From NCBI RefSeq assembly GCF_004923255.1, contig NZ_QYRT01000012.1, positions 1 to 64,000 on the forward strand: 64,000 nucleotides of DNA. Direction: 5' to 3'. The DNA is from Subtercola vilae (GTDB lineage Bacteria; Actinomycetota; Actinomycetes; Actinomycetales; Microbacteriaceae). Made by a program: the position numbers and the translations under genes. Each line of letters opens with the position of its first letter. Within the stretch, counting starts at the first letter, position 1. Of this stretch, positions 27,733-35,513 are shown one piece after another. Below the pieces are notes generated by a model. That model did not search any database. It worked only from the letters and a program-made list of their open reading frames with translations, and was not told where the DNA came from.

Positions 27733-28194
27733 TCAGCAAGGGGCCCGTGGAATGGAATGAGGCGCGGTCGGAGCGCCGTCTGGGTCGGTCCAGTGTTCGT
27801 TTTCAAGGGCGTCAATAATCAATTCGGCGTCCCAATTGATTATCGAATCAGCAAAGTCTTCGAGCTCTTCCGGGAGATTATCTGCAGTAGTCCCAGGTGC
27901 CCACACGCCGATAATCTTCTTGTCAGGGAACTTTCTTGCGTATTCGATTTCCCAATCCACCCAGTCGTGGTTGTAGGTTTCCGGGGATACGATGACGATC
28001 ATCTTCCCCGCCCAGTCAATTCGGGCCCTCAGCAGACTCCTGATGTACTCCTCATTGTGAGCGTCGTTAGGATTATCTGTCGTGATCGACGAATCCCGAA
28101 TCTCAGCCCCGCTTTTCGCGAGCATCGATTTCAGCTCCCCCACCAGGTGATCGTCTTCATGCCTATGGGCTACAAAGATGTTGTGCGCGCTCAT
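27733..28194 (-). CDS. TIR-like protein (MTH538/ThsB group)
   Basis: 153 residues. Opens with NIFVAHRHEDDHLVGELKSM and has IDWAGKMIVIVSPETYNHDW then WVDWEIEYARKF, the layout of the MTH538 TIR-like domain used by Thoeris ThsB. The Glu in WVDWE (E82) is the likely catalytic residue for NAD+ breakdown. A short acidic C-terminal tail follows. It leads the Nmad2 gene and is divergent from a second TIR gene; the 77-base gap between them must hold both promoters. A canonical ThsA (SIR2-SLOG) is not nearby. Confidence 0.8.
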   Translation of the reverse strand: MSAHNIFVAHRHEDDHLVGELKSMLAKSGAEIRDSSITTDNPNDAHNEEYIRSLLRARIDWAGKMIVIVSPETYNHDWVDWEIEYARKFPDKKIIGVWAPGTTADNLPEELEDFADSIINWDAELIIDALENEHWTDPDGAPTAPHSIPRAPC

Positions 28195-28271
28195 CAGTAC
28201 TCCTCGTTAGAGATAACATACGACGAACCGCTGACAACTGCTCAACACGCAACGCATGGAAGGCCGCTGGG

Positions 28272-29480
28272 ATGCCCATACCCCCAATTCTTGACGTCTT
28301 CGTCGTATGGCATCCCGACGACGAGGGGGGTGTGAAGCGCTTCAGAGAACTGCAGGACCATTTCCACAGTTCGGCGTTCTCGGGGCTTGTCGGCGGAGCG
28401 GTCGAGGTCTACGCCAGAAGCGAAGCCTGGTCGACAGATGGGGCACCACGACCGTTCGGTATCCGCACCCCGCTCGCCGACGAACTACCTGCTGCGCAAT
28501 TCAACGCAATCGTCCCCGTGCTCAGCAAAGAGATGGCGCGCGCTGCCGCAAGTGGAGGCTGGAAACAATTCATTGCCGAAATAGGAGCTCTCGCTGACCT
28601 TCCGGGAGTCGGCGTATTCTCTCTCCCCTCAGCGGGTGTTGACCTGCAAAGCGGCGCGTTATCTGTAGCCCTTGGCCCCTTCCAGGTATTGCCACAGGAC
28701 GTTGTGGAGAACCCGAAAATGCTGGGCCGGGAATTGGATCAAGCGATCGCCCAGAAAATTCGCAGCGAGGACGACCAGGCGGCGCGAATCACCGTGTTCG
28801 TCAGCCATTCAAAGCACCGGTCGCTCAGCGAAGACGACGAGGCGCCCGCCATCTATTCATTGGTCCGCGAGCGGATTGCCGAATCGCGGCTTGCAGAATT
28901 CTTTGATGCCCACGACATTCAGGTAGGCGACAGATGGGTCGAGGAGCTTGAGCAGAATGCGAGCGAGCACGCACTCTTGATAGTGCGAACTGACCGTTAC
29001 GCGGAACGTCCGTGGACGCAGCGTGAGGTAAAGGCCGCCAAAACCGCTGAAGTTCCGGTCGTGACCATGTACGCCATTCGGTCTGGCGAGCAACAAGGCT
29101 CATTCCTTATGGACCATGTGCCGACGGTTGTGTGTGACCTGGATAATCGCATACCGGGCATAGAGGCCGCCCTCGATGCCCTCGTAACGGAAGCCCTCAA
29201 GAGCACGCTTTGGAATGCGCAACGGTCCTACCTGAAGGCTGATGGCTTTGACTGGTTGCCAGCTCGGTCACCTGAACCAACCACGATCGCATCATGGTTA
29301 ACCACTCACAAAGCTGAGCATCCCGACGATCAACACATCTGGATCATGCATCCAGACCCTCCGCTAGGGCAAGCGGAGCGCGATGTGCTCATTCAGATGG
29401 TCGAGCTCGCGGGATACTCCGACGACGTTAACATTTATACGCCACGCACATTCGCTGCTAGAGGCGGAGAAGTGAAATGA
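28272..29480 (+). CDS. Double-TIR domain protein
   Basis: 402 residues. Residues 1-125 look like a degenerate TIR fold (PILDVFVVWHPDDEGGVKRF, then FNAIVPVLSKEMARAA). Residues 173-290 are a clear TIR domain: ITVFVSHSKH, FFDAHDIQVGDRWVEELEQN, and RPWTQREVKAAK with probable catalytic E252. A C-terminal segment of about 90 residues is unassigned. TIR enzymes cleave NAD+ or make ADP-ribose signals upon infection. Translation is coupled to the next gene (SLOG) by a four-base overlap, so the pair probably acts as producer and receptor. Confidence 0.8.
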   Translation: MPIPPILDVFVVWHPDDEGGVKRFRELQDHFHSSAFSGLVGGAVEVYARSEAWSTDGAPRPFGIRTPLADELPAAQFNAIVPVLSKEMARAAASGGWKQFIAEIGALADLPGVGVFSLPSAGVDLQSGALSVALGPFQVLPQDVVENPKMLGRELDQAIAQKIRSEDDQAARITVFVSHSKHRSLSEDDEAPAIYSLVRERIAESRLAEFFDAHDIQVGDRWVEELEQNASEHALLIVRTDRYAERPWTQREVKAAKTAEVPVVTMYAIRSGEQQGSFLMDHVPTVVCDLDNRIPGIEAALDALVTEALKSTLWNAQRSYLKADGFDWLPARSPEPTTIASWLTTHKAEHPDDQHIWIMHPDPPLGQAERDVLIQMVELAGYSDDVNIYTPRTFAARGGEVK

Positions 29481-30316
29481 ACGACCCAGAGGTCATCGCG
29501 CTCGGAACACTGAACGAAAAACGCGTGGCGCTTTCAGCATCAGAAAGCGCTGATCTCGGCAGGCTTGGGCTGAGCGAATACCACTGTCGACTGGTTATAG
29601 CTGAAGTTGGGCGGGCGCTTATGTTAGCCGGAGCCACAGTCGTCTACGGCGGTAACCTGTCTGCCGACGGGTACACCGACATACTCCTCGAAGAGGCCCA
29701 ACGCTTCGGAGGATCTCGTCAGTTGCTCGAACTGACAATCCCCGAGTCCGAATACACCAAACATACCGTTTCTGAACTAAATAAGATCGACGGCCGCCTC
29801 GGGGAGCACGGAAAACTGGTTCTCATCCGTTCCGATTCTGTCGTGGTGCAGATACGAGACGCGGTCACAACATCCTCGACACGGGTAGATCTATCTCAAT
29901 CGCTTTCAGCTATGCGAGCGTATACCTCAACTAATACGGACGCCCGTGTCGTAGTAGGAGGAAAGCTGACGGACTATCAAGGCCGATTGCCAGGCGTAAT
30001 TGAAGAGGCTCTACTGACGGCGGAGGCAGGCAAGACCTTGCTTGTGGCAGGCGGCTTCGGCGGAGCCGCAACCGTGATATCAAATGCCCTGAACTCCGAA
30101 GCAACCCAAGGATGGCAACCGCCGAATTTTCCAGTCCATGCGCACAGCGCGACGATGGAAGCTGCACTTGGCCGGCTAAAAACGTCTCGCCCCTACGTAG
30201 GAAGTGAAGACGAATACGCAGACCGCCTTCGTAAGGTGCTAGCGGTGAGCCACAGACCTGCAGACATATCGACCTCCGTCATCCGCTTGCTAGCCGCCTC
30301 CTTCGAGGAAAGTTAA
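29477..30316 (+). CDS. SLOG-family protein coupled to the TIR gene
   Basis: 279 residues with two SLOG/LOG-like halves: VALSASESADLGRLGLSEYH and VVYGGNLSADGYTDILLEEA, then ARVVVGGKLTDYQGRLPGVI and LLVAGGFGGAATVI. SLOG domains bind nucleotide-derived ligands; in Thoeris ThsA the SLOG domain senses the cyclic ADP-ribose signal made by TIR proteins. No separate effector domain is seen, so it may be receptor only, or may hydrolyse or sequester the signal. The start overlaps the TIR stop in an ATGA junction. Confidence 0.78.
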   Translation: MNDPEVIALGTLNEKRVALSASESADLGRLGLSEYHCRLVIAEVGRALMLAGATVVYGGNLSADGYTDILLEEAQRFGGSRQLLELTIPESEYTKHTVSELNKIDGRLGEHGKLVLIRSDSVVVQIRDAVTTSSTRVDLSQSLSAMRAYTSTNTDARVVVGGKLTDYQGRLPGVIEEALLTAEAGKTLLVAGGFGGAATVISNALNSEATQGWQPPNFPVHAHSATMEAALGRLKTSRPYVGSEDEYADRLRKVLAVSHRPADISTSVIRLLAASFEES

Positions 30317-30671
30317 CCATCTAACTACTTCTGTGTGTATGACTCGGGGAGCTTCCCTGACACTTCGTTGTCAGGAATTCCTTTACACCCTAACGATTCG
30401 TCTATCGGCGACGCCACAGCAGCGGACTGCGCCTCGCCGTCTCGAAAACCTAAACCTTAACGAGGCATATTGCGCCGCCGGTGACCAGTAGAGAAATGTC
30501 CAGAGAATCCGCAGATGCGGCTTGTCTCAAAAACTCATCTTACAATCACGCCTGTCTCCCTCCTGTTTCTAGGGGTTTCTAAGACAGGACGGCTGTGGGA
30601 GCTTGGGGATGACAGGGAAGGGCCGTTCCAGAACTATCGACATCCTTTAGACCCCTGCTTCGCTGCCCGGT
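30317..30671. other. Gene-free stretch with two inverted repeats
   Basis: 355 bases without a supported gene. At 30356-30375 a hairpin CCTGACA-CTTCGT-TGTCAGG can end the TIR-SLOG transcript. At 30523-30534 and 30575-30586, TGTCTCAAAAAC and the inverted TGTCTTAGAAAC (10 of 12 matching) face each other 40 bases apart, a layout like crossover sites of serine recombinases. The recombinase reading is only a suggestion. Confidence 0.45.
30356..30375 (+). terminator. Hairpin after the SLOG gene
   Basis: Seven-base-pair perfect stem CCTGACA/TGTCAGG with a six-base loop, 40 bases after the SLOG stop, followed by AATTCCTTT. A plausible terminator without a full T-run. Confidence 0.5.
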
Positions 30672-31019
30672 CTACAGTCCAAGAACGAGTCGAATTCCCG
30701 AACTGATCTCGGAGAGTAAATACGAGGGAACGTGGCCCGCCGGATAGGGATCGAGGAACTCGCGGCTGACTGGCCCGACCTGGGAGACGACGGCGACGGA
30801 GTCCTTCTCGAGCCCCGACGCCTCTGCAGGAAGCAGAACGTTGCCGGGAAACGCCTCAAGTCCGATGTTCGAGGTCAGTGGAACGACCTGCACCGTGGCG
30901 ATGCTCGTTGCCAAGAGCCAGTCTTCCTGAATCACGACCGCCGGCCGAACTTTCGCCGGTTCCAACCCCCTCGGCGTGCCGAAGTCGACCCAGACGACAT
31001 CGCCGCGCGCCGTCACCAT
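30672..31019 (-). CDS. mazF: MazF-family toxin (PemK-like endoribonuclease)
   Basis: 115 residues. The PemK/MazF features are present: RGDVVWVDFGTPRG, KVRPAVVIQED, VVPLTSN, and SQVGPVSREFL. MazF toxins cut mRNA at short sequences and halt growth when the antitoxin is lost. The gene follows its antitoxin with a seven-base overlap. Its place next to attR suggests an island-retention role. Confidence 0.88.
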   Translation of the reverse strand: MVTARGDVVWVDFGTPRGLEPAKVRPAVVIQEDWLLATSIATVQVVPLTSNIGLEAFPGNVLLPAEASGLEKDSVAVVSQVGPVSREFLDPYPAGHVPSYLLSEISSGIRLVLGL

Positions 31020-31258
31020 TCGGTTCCATCACGCATCACACGCTGCGACTCACGCAGGAACAAGCCGTCACCCGATGGTTGCCCCGTGCGAGCCAGGACC
31101 GCATTCGCAATCGCAGTGAGTTCCGACGCGCCCTCCAACTCGTCGGCGAGCCGTTGCGCAGCAAGTCGGTAGAACTCCGACCGGTTCATACCATGCTTGT
31201 CGGCCACACGCTCGAAACGCTCGAAGTCACCGTTGGGAACTGATATCGCCGTCTTCAT
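31013..31258 (-). CDS. mazE: Ribbon-helix-helix antitoxin of MazF
   Basis: 81 residues: an N-terminal ribbon-helix-helix (TAISVPNGDFERFERVADKH, NRSEFYRLAAQRLADEL) followed by a toxin-binding tail. Start ATG 31258 is embedded in an inverted repeat that is the likely operator, so the gene pair should be autoregulated. Upstream in-frame starts give a non-conserved leader and are rejected. Confidence 0.82.
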   Translation of the reverse strand: MKTAISVPNGDFERFERVADKHGMNRSEFYRLAAQRLADELEGASELTAIANAVLARTGQPSGDGLFLRESQRVMRDGTEW

Positions 31259-31270
31259 ACTTAGAGTATG
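31256..31270. promoter_or_regulatory. Palindromic operator at the mazE start
   Basis: Perfect inverted repeat CATACT-TAG-AGTATG overlapping the mazE start codon. A related half-site CATACC follows at about 31277. This is the expected binding site for the ribbon-helix-helix antitoxin and would allow repression of mazEF. Confidence 0.65.
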
Positions 31271-31412
31271 ACCATTCATACCAGATGACGGGAGTAAATA
31301 GGCGCGCCCACGAAATGCCCGCAAACGTGCATGAACGATGCACATCTCAGGTGATCACCTAAGACGCGACTTCCGCACCATCACTGGAAAGACCCATCGA
31401 AATCAGGGGCCT

Positions 31413-31443
31413 TCGTCGGTTCGAGCCCGACGGGGCCCACCCC
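31413..31443 (+). repeat. attR: 31-bp direct repeat of tRNA-Lys 3' end
   Basis: Exact copy of 14698-14728 in the same orientation, standing alone without the rest of a tRNA. It closes the genomic island. The stop codon of the next chromosomal gene (GH13 hydrolase) lies only 11 bases further. Confidence 0.92.
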
Positions 31444-31454
31444 TAATTGTTCAG

Positions 31455-33143
31455 TCAGAGTGACGTGATCAGCCAGGCCGTGGTCGAGCCTGGGAGGAAG
31501 CCCTGTTCGAGCGGTGCGCTCGAAAGGAGCAGCTCCCCCGCCGGCAGAACCACAGGCGACGAACCGAAGTTCGTGACTGATGTCCAGCCGTTCTGTCTCC
31601 GGAACGTCAGAACCGCGTCGGCGCTCGTCTGCAGCCATTCGAGGGACTCGTCACACTGCAACCGCTGCCGTAGCGCAAGCGCACCTCGGTAGAGCGAAAG
31701 AGTAGAACCCGCGTCACTCCCCTGCGCTTCGACCGAAAGCCGACCGAACGACGCCGGTTGCGGCAGGTGAGCCGCCTGGCTACTGAATCCGAAGGACGGG
31801 CCTGACCCAGTCCAGGGCATCGGTATCCGACATCCGTCGCGACCGATATCGACACCCGGATTGCGATAGAAGACGGGGTCCTGCCGACTCGCGGGTGGCA
31901 GGCTGGCGACTTCGTGCAGACCAAGCTCTTCACCTTGAAAGAGGTACGACGAGCCCGGCAGAGCGAACTCGAACAATGTGGCGGCGCGGGCCCGCCGCAG
32001 GCCCAATTCGGAATCGAGAATGGGCACCTCCCCACCGCTGAGCAGCCATTCGCGACCCTGTTTGTCTGGCCGCCCCGCGAGCGGGGGGAGACCATAACGG
32101 GTCGCGTGTCGCACCACGTCGTGGTTCGACAGCACCCAGGTCGTAGAGGAACCTGATTGGGCGGCAAGATCGAGATTGAATGTCACTATACGTCGGAACG
32201 ATTCGGCTTCGAAGTCCGCCTCGAGAAGATCGAAGTTGAAGGCTTGGCCGAGACCCTCGGCACGGGCGTAACGAACACGCCGCGATGGATCCACCCATGC
32301 CTCCGCAACAGCGGTACGCGGCGGGTCGTACGTGTTGAAGACTGTGCGCCATTCTGCATAGATGTCGTGAACTTCATCGCGATCCCACAGGGGGTGCGTT
32401 CCGTCCCTCGGCATGACGTCGAGTTCGGCCTGAGAGGGTAGTTCTAACGGCAGTTCCTTCGCGAGGCCGTGGGCGACGTCGATTCGAAAGCCATCGACAC
32501 CCCGATCAGCCCAGAACCTCAGAGTGCGCAGGAAGTCATCGCGAACCTCACGATTCTTCCAATTGAGGTCGGGCTGTTCCGCTGCGAAGTAGTGCAAGTA
32601 CCATTGGCCATCACCTGCGGCTGTCCACGCGGATCCGCCGAAAATCGAGGTCCAGTCAGCAGGAGGGAACTGACCGTTCTCGCCGAGACCGTCACGGAAC
32701 AGATATCGCTCTCGCGCGACGGAGCCCGGGGGCGAATCCAGTGCCTCTCGAAACCACTCGTGTCGGTTCGAGGTGTGATTCGGCACGATGTCGATGATGA
32801 TGCGGATGCCACTCGAACGCAGCGCAGCTACCATCTCATCGAAGTCGCTGAGTGTACCGAGGTTGGCGTCGACAGTGCGGTGATCGTCGACGTCGTATCC
32901 GCCATCGATGAGCGCCGAGGGGTAGAACGGGCTCAGCCACACGGCGTCAATTCCCAGCGCCTTCAGATAGGGCACCCTTTCGGTTACTCCGGCGAGGTCA
33001 CCGATGCCGTCACCGTTCGAATCGGCGAATGAGCGCGGATAGATCTGATAGACCGCCGCCTGACGCCACCAGGCATCTCTGTTCGGGCGGAACGGAGCGC
33101 CGGGCTCGATCGTCTCACGGATGATCATGTTGTTCTCGGTCAC
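31455..33143 (-). CDS. GH13-family alpha-glucosidase
   Basis: 562-residue cytoplasmic glycoside hydrolase of family 13 (oligo-1,6-glucosidase/alpha-glucosidase type). Conserved regions: VYQIYPRSFADSNGDGIGDL, IDIVPNHTS, nucleophile Asp in GFRIDVAH, acid Glu in AVAEAWV, and LSNHDVVRH with the third catalytic Asp. It hydrolyses alpha-linked oligosaccharides. It sits 15 bases after the HisD-family gene in the same operon, next to a sugar-type ABC importer. The end nearly touches attR. Confidence 0.9.
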   Translation of the reverse strand: MTENNMIIRETIEPGAPFRPNRDAWWRQAAVYQIYPRSFADSNGDGIGDLAGVTERVPYLKALGIDAVWLSPFYPSALIDGGYDVDDHRTVDANLGTLSDFDEMVAALRSSGIRIIIDIVPNHTSNRHEWFREALDSPPGSVARERYLFRDGLGENGQFPPADWTSIFGGSAWTAAGDGQWYLHYFAAEQPDLNWKNREVRDDFLRTLRFWADRGVDGFRIDVAHGLAKELPLELPSQAELDVMPRDGTHPLWDRDEVHDIYAEWRTVFNTYDPPRTAVAEAWVDPSRRVRYARAEGLGQAFNFDLLEADFEAESFRRIVTFNLDLAAQSGSSTTWVLSNHDVVRHATRYGLPPLAGRPDKQGREWLLSGGEVPILDSELGLRRARAATLFEFALPGSSYLFQGEELGLHEVASLPPASRQDPVFYRNPGVDIGRDGCRIPMPWTGSGPSFGFSSQAAHLPQPASFGRLSVEAQGSDAGSTLSLYRGALALRQRLQCDESLEWLQTSADAVLTFRRQNGWTSVTNFGSSPVVLPAGELLLSSAPLEQGFLPGSTTAWLITSL

Positions 33144-33158
33144 CCCAAGTACCCCGTC

Positions 33159-34490
33159 TTAATGCGCTGCCTCGACACCGTACGTGGCAAGACGCATGGT
33201 GGCCGTGGCACTGTGCGCCGCCATGCCCTCAGAATCCGAGATGATCTGTACCGCGTTGGCGAGATCAGGCGTGGCCCCCCGTGAGACGCGCTGGTAGGTG
33301 AGAGGTTTCAGAAAGCGCCCTACCGACAGTCCGGCGCTGTGCTTGGCGCCGCCAGCGGTGGGAAGCACGTGATTCGTCCCCGCCATGCCTTTGTCAGAAT
33401 ATGCGACGGTGCTCCAGTGACCCAGAAAGAGCGACCCGTAGTTGCGGAGGGCATCGTGGTACCAGTCGTCTTCAGCGGTCAGGACTTCGAGGTGTTCCGG
33501 GGCGAGATCATCCATCAGGGCGACCGCAGTTTCGCGGTTGTCTGCCACGGTGACAACGCCGTAGTCGCGCCACGCCGGGCCGGCTATCGGCTCCGTGGCG
33601 AGCGTGGCGAGCTGGCGGTCGACGGCGTCGATCACGGCCCGGCCGTGACTGTCAGAGGTGGTGACCAGGGCAGCTGGCGAATTCGGGCCATGCTCAGCCT
33701 GACCCAAGAGGTCAGCAGCAACAATCTCGGGATCGGCCGTCTCGTCCGAGATGACGGCGACCTCGGAGGGGCCCGCCAGCAGATCGATCGCAACAGACCC
33801 GAAGAGCTGACGTTTCGCCTCCGCGACGAAAGCGTTGCCTGCCCCCACCAGCATGTCGACGGGCAGTTCCCCGAGCAGACCGTAGGCCATGGCCGCCAGT
33901 GCCTGGACGCCGCCGAGCACGAACACCCGGTCGACGCCCGACAGGTACGCTGCGTACACCACAGCGTCGTTCGCGCCCCCGTTCGGTTGCGGTGGCGTAC
34001 AGGCGATCACGGTGGGCACGCCAGCCGCCTTGGCGACTCCGACGGTCATGAAGGCACTGGCCGTCAGGGGGAAGCGGCCGGCGGGAAGGTAGGCGCCGAC
34101 TCGGGCGACGGGTACGTAGCGGGCGCCGGTGACTAGGCCCGGCACGAGCTCGGTCTCGAAATCGGAGAGATGAGATCGTTGTGCAGCCGCGAAGGCCTGT
34201 GTGCGCGTGGATCCGAGCTCCATGGCATCGCGGAGGTCTGCAGGCAGCCGGTCTCCGCTCGTCGCGATGTGCGCGGCGGTGAGCTCGATGTCAGTGCCGT
34301 GATAGTTGTCGAGCTTGCGAGCATAGTCGAGGATCGCGTCGATGCCGCGGTTCTGGATGTCGGCCAACATCGACGAGACGGTGGCGATGACAGCGGGGTC
34401 GCGCTGCGCGGCAGGTGCGTCGATGAGGGGAGTCTTCAGGTGATGAAAGGAGCCTTCGAGGCTCTGCAGGAGGGCGGGGCTGTATCGCAT
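33159..34490 (-). CDS. HisD-family NAD-dependent alcohol dehydrogenase (catabolic)
   Basis: 443 residues of the histidinol dehydrogenase superfamily: VGAYLPAGRFPLTASAFMTV, AGNAFVAEAKRQLFGSVAID, DLLGQAEHGPNSPAALVT, GTNHVLPTAGGAKHSAGLSV. Zn-ligand and catalytic Glu/His positions of the HisD fold are kept. Context (no his genes, a LysR partner, a paralogue 6 kb away) argues for a catabolic polyol- or sulfopropanediol-type dehydrogenase, not histidine synthesis. ATG 34490 is preferred over the upstream TTG. Divergent from the LysR gene. Confidence 0.82.
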   Translation of the reverse strand: MRYSPALLQSLEGSFHHLKTPLIDAPAAQRDPAVIATVSSMLADIQNRGIDAILDYARKLDNYHGTDIELTAAHIATSGDRLPADLRDAMELGSTRTQAFAAAQRSHLSDFETELVPGLVTGARYVPVARVGAYLPAGRFPLTASAFMTVGVAKAAGVPTVIACTPPQPNGGANDAVVYAAYLSGVDRVFVLGGVQALAAMAYGLLGELPVDMLVGAGNAFVAEAKRQLFGSVAIDLLAGPSEVAVISDETADPEIVAADLLGQAEHGPNSPAALVTTSDSHGRAVIDAVDRQLATLATEPIAGPAWRDYGVVTVADNRETAVALMDDLAPEHLEVLTAEDDWYHDALRNYGSLFLGHWSTVAYSDKGMAGTNHVLPTAGGAKHSAGLSVGRFLKPLTYQRVSRGATPDLANAVQIISDSEGMAAHSATATMRLATYGVEAAH

Positions 34491-34568
34491 GACCAATAGC
34501 TAAGCTTCGTTGCTGCTACAGCACAAGCCTGGTGGATCCGATGTTTGCCATCGGGTTTACCATTGGTT

Positions 34569-35495
34569 ATGACGATCGCGCAGCTCACTGCCTTTCTTGC
34601 CGCCATTCGGTGTGGCTCGTTCACCGCCGCTGCCCTCGAACTCGACTCGACTCAAGCGTCGGTATCGGAGCTCATAGCCCGCCTCGAGCGAGAGCTGGGA
34701 GTTCGACTTTTCACCCGAGGTGCACGCCGACTCACCCCCACCGATGCGGCGATTGCCCTGCAGTCGCACGCCGAGCTGGCCCTCAGCGCTATATCGAACG
34801 GCGTGGAGACCATCGCTGCCATCAATTCCCTTGAAGGCGGCATTTGCACCTTCGGAGTGTTGCGCAACGCCGCCTACTACGATCTGGCCGACCTGGTGCA
34901 GCGGTTCCACCTCCTGTACCCGAACGTGAAGGTGCGACTCGTCGGTCTCAACTCGGCGCTCGTAGCCGAGTCGATTGCGGCAAACGAGATCGAGGCGGGC
35001 TTGATCGTGCTGCCGGTCGACGAGGCAGGCCTGCGCATCACTCCCCTGTTTCGCGACGAGGTGCTCTACGCCTCAACACTGCGCTCACCGAACGATGGCC
35101 CCGTGCACATAGCGGAGCTGGCCCGAGCCAAGCTCGTTCTCTACGACGCGTACGCGGGGTGGAGGGATCCCACTCGTCGGCAGCTGCTCGAGCGTGCCCG
35201 ACTTCAGGGCATCACGATCGATCCCGCCATCGAGGTCGAGCACGTCGAGACCGCCTTGAGCCTGGTCGCAGCGGGTGCGGCGGATACCATCGTGTCGCGA
35301 ACGATCGCCGAGTCGTCGACATTCCCGCCAGGCATCCTGGTGACGCCGTTCACAGATCCGCTTTTCGACACCATCGCTCTGGCCCAGCGCGAGGGGGCCT
35401 ACCTCTCCCCCGCGACCCAGCGTCTTGCCGAGCTCGCCGAATCGACGTTGCTTACTGCGGTGGGCGAACATGTGGGGCGCTCTCAAGCAGGCTGA
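34569..35495 (+). CDS. LysR-family transcriptional regulator
   Basis: 308 residues: N-terminal helix-turn-helix (FLAAIRCGSFTAAALELDST, QASVSELIARLERELGVRLF) and a substrate-binding-protein-like effector domain (GVLRNAAYYDLADLVQRFHL). Divergent from the HisD-family/GH13 operon; LysR proteins usually control the divergent gene. The 78-base gap contains ACCAAT near 34492 and its inverse ATTGGT near 34562, possible contact sites. Confidence 0.88.
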   Translation: MTIAQLTAFLAAIRCGSFTAAALELDSTQASVSELIARLERELGVRLFTRGARRLTPTDAAIALQSHAELALSAISNGVETIAAINSLEGGICTFGVLRNAAYYDLADLVQRFHLLYPNVKVRLVGLNSALVAESIAANEIEAGLIVLPVDEAGLRITPLFRDEVLYASTLRSPNDGPVHIAELARAKLVLYDAYAGWRDPTRRQLLERARLQGITIDPAIEVEHVETALSLVAAGAADTIVSRTIAESSTFPPGILVTPFTDPLFDTIALAQREGAYLSPATQRLAELAESTLLTAVGEHVGRSQAG

Positions 35496-35513
35496 CCGCT
35501 CGGCTCCAACATC

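Larger units (their letters stand above)
14698..31443. mobile_element. 16.7-kb genomic island in tRNA-Lys
   Basis: Defined by the two 31-bp direct repeats. Inside are restriction-modification, hypermodification-like, TIR/SLOG and toxin-antitoxin genes, regulators, an SDR and a hydrolase, many of visibly lower GC than the flanks (especially 20-31 kb). No tyrosine or serine recombinase gene is visible, so the island is either a decayed element or mobilised in trans. A transposase relic at 24005-24142 and recombinase-like inverted repeats at 30523-30586 may be leftovers. Confidence 0.88.

Noticed and set aside
27733-30316. Canonical Thoeris (ThsA-ThsB) system
   Set aside because: The ThsB-like TIR is present, but no SIR2-SLOG ThsA or TM-macro effector; the SLOG protein lacks a SIR2 domain.
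14698-31443. Prophage or integrative conjugative element
   Set aside because: No structural phage genes, relaxase, coupling protein or secretion genes are present.
31381-31638. Minus-strand frame through attR containing VGPVGLEPTK
   Set aside because: Same tRNA-derived artefact, read through the duplicated tRNA end and the opposite frame of the GH13 gene.
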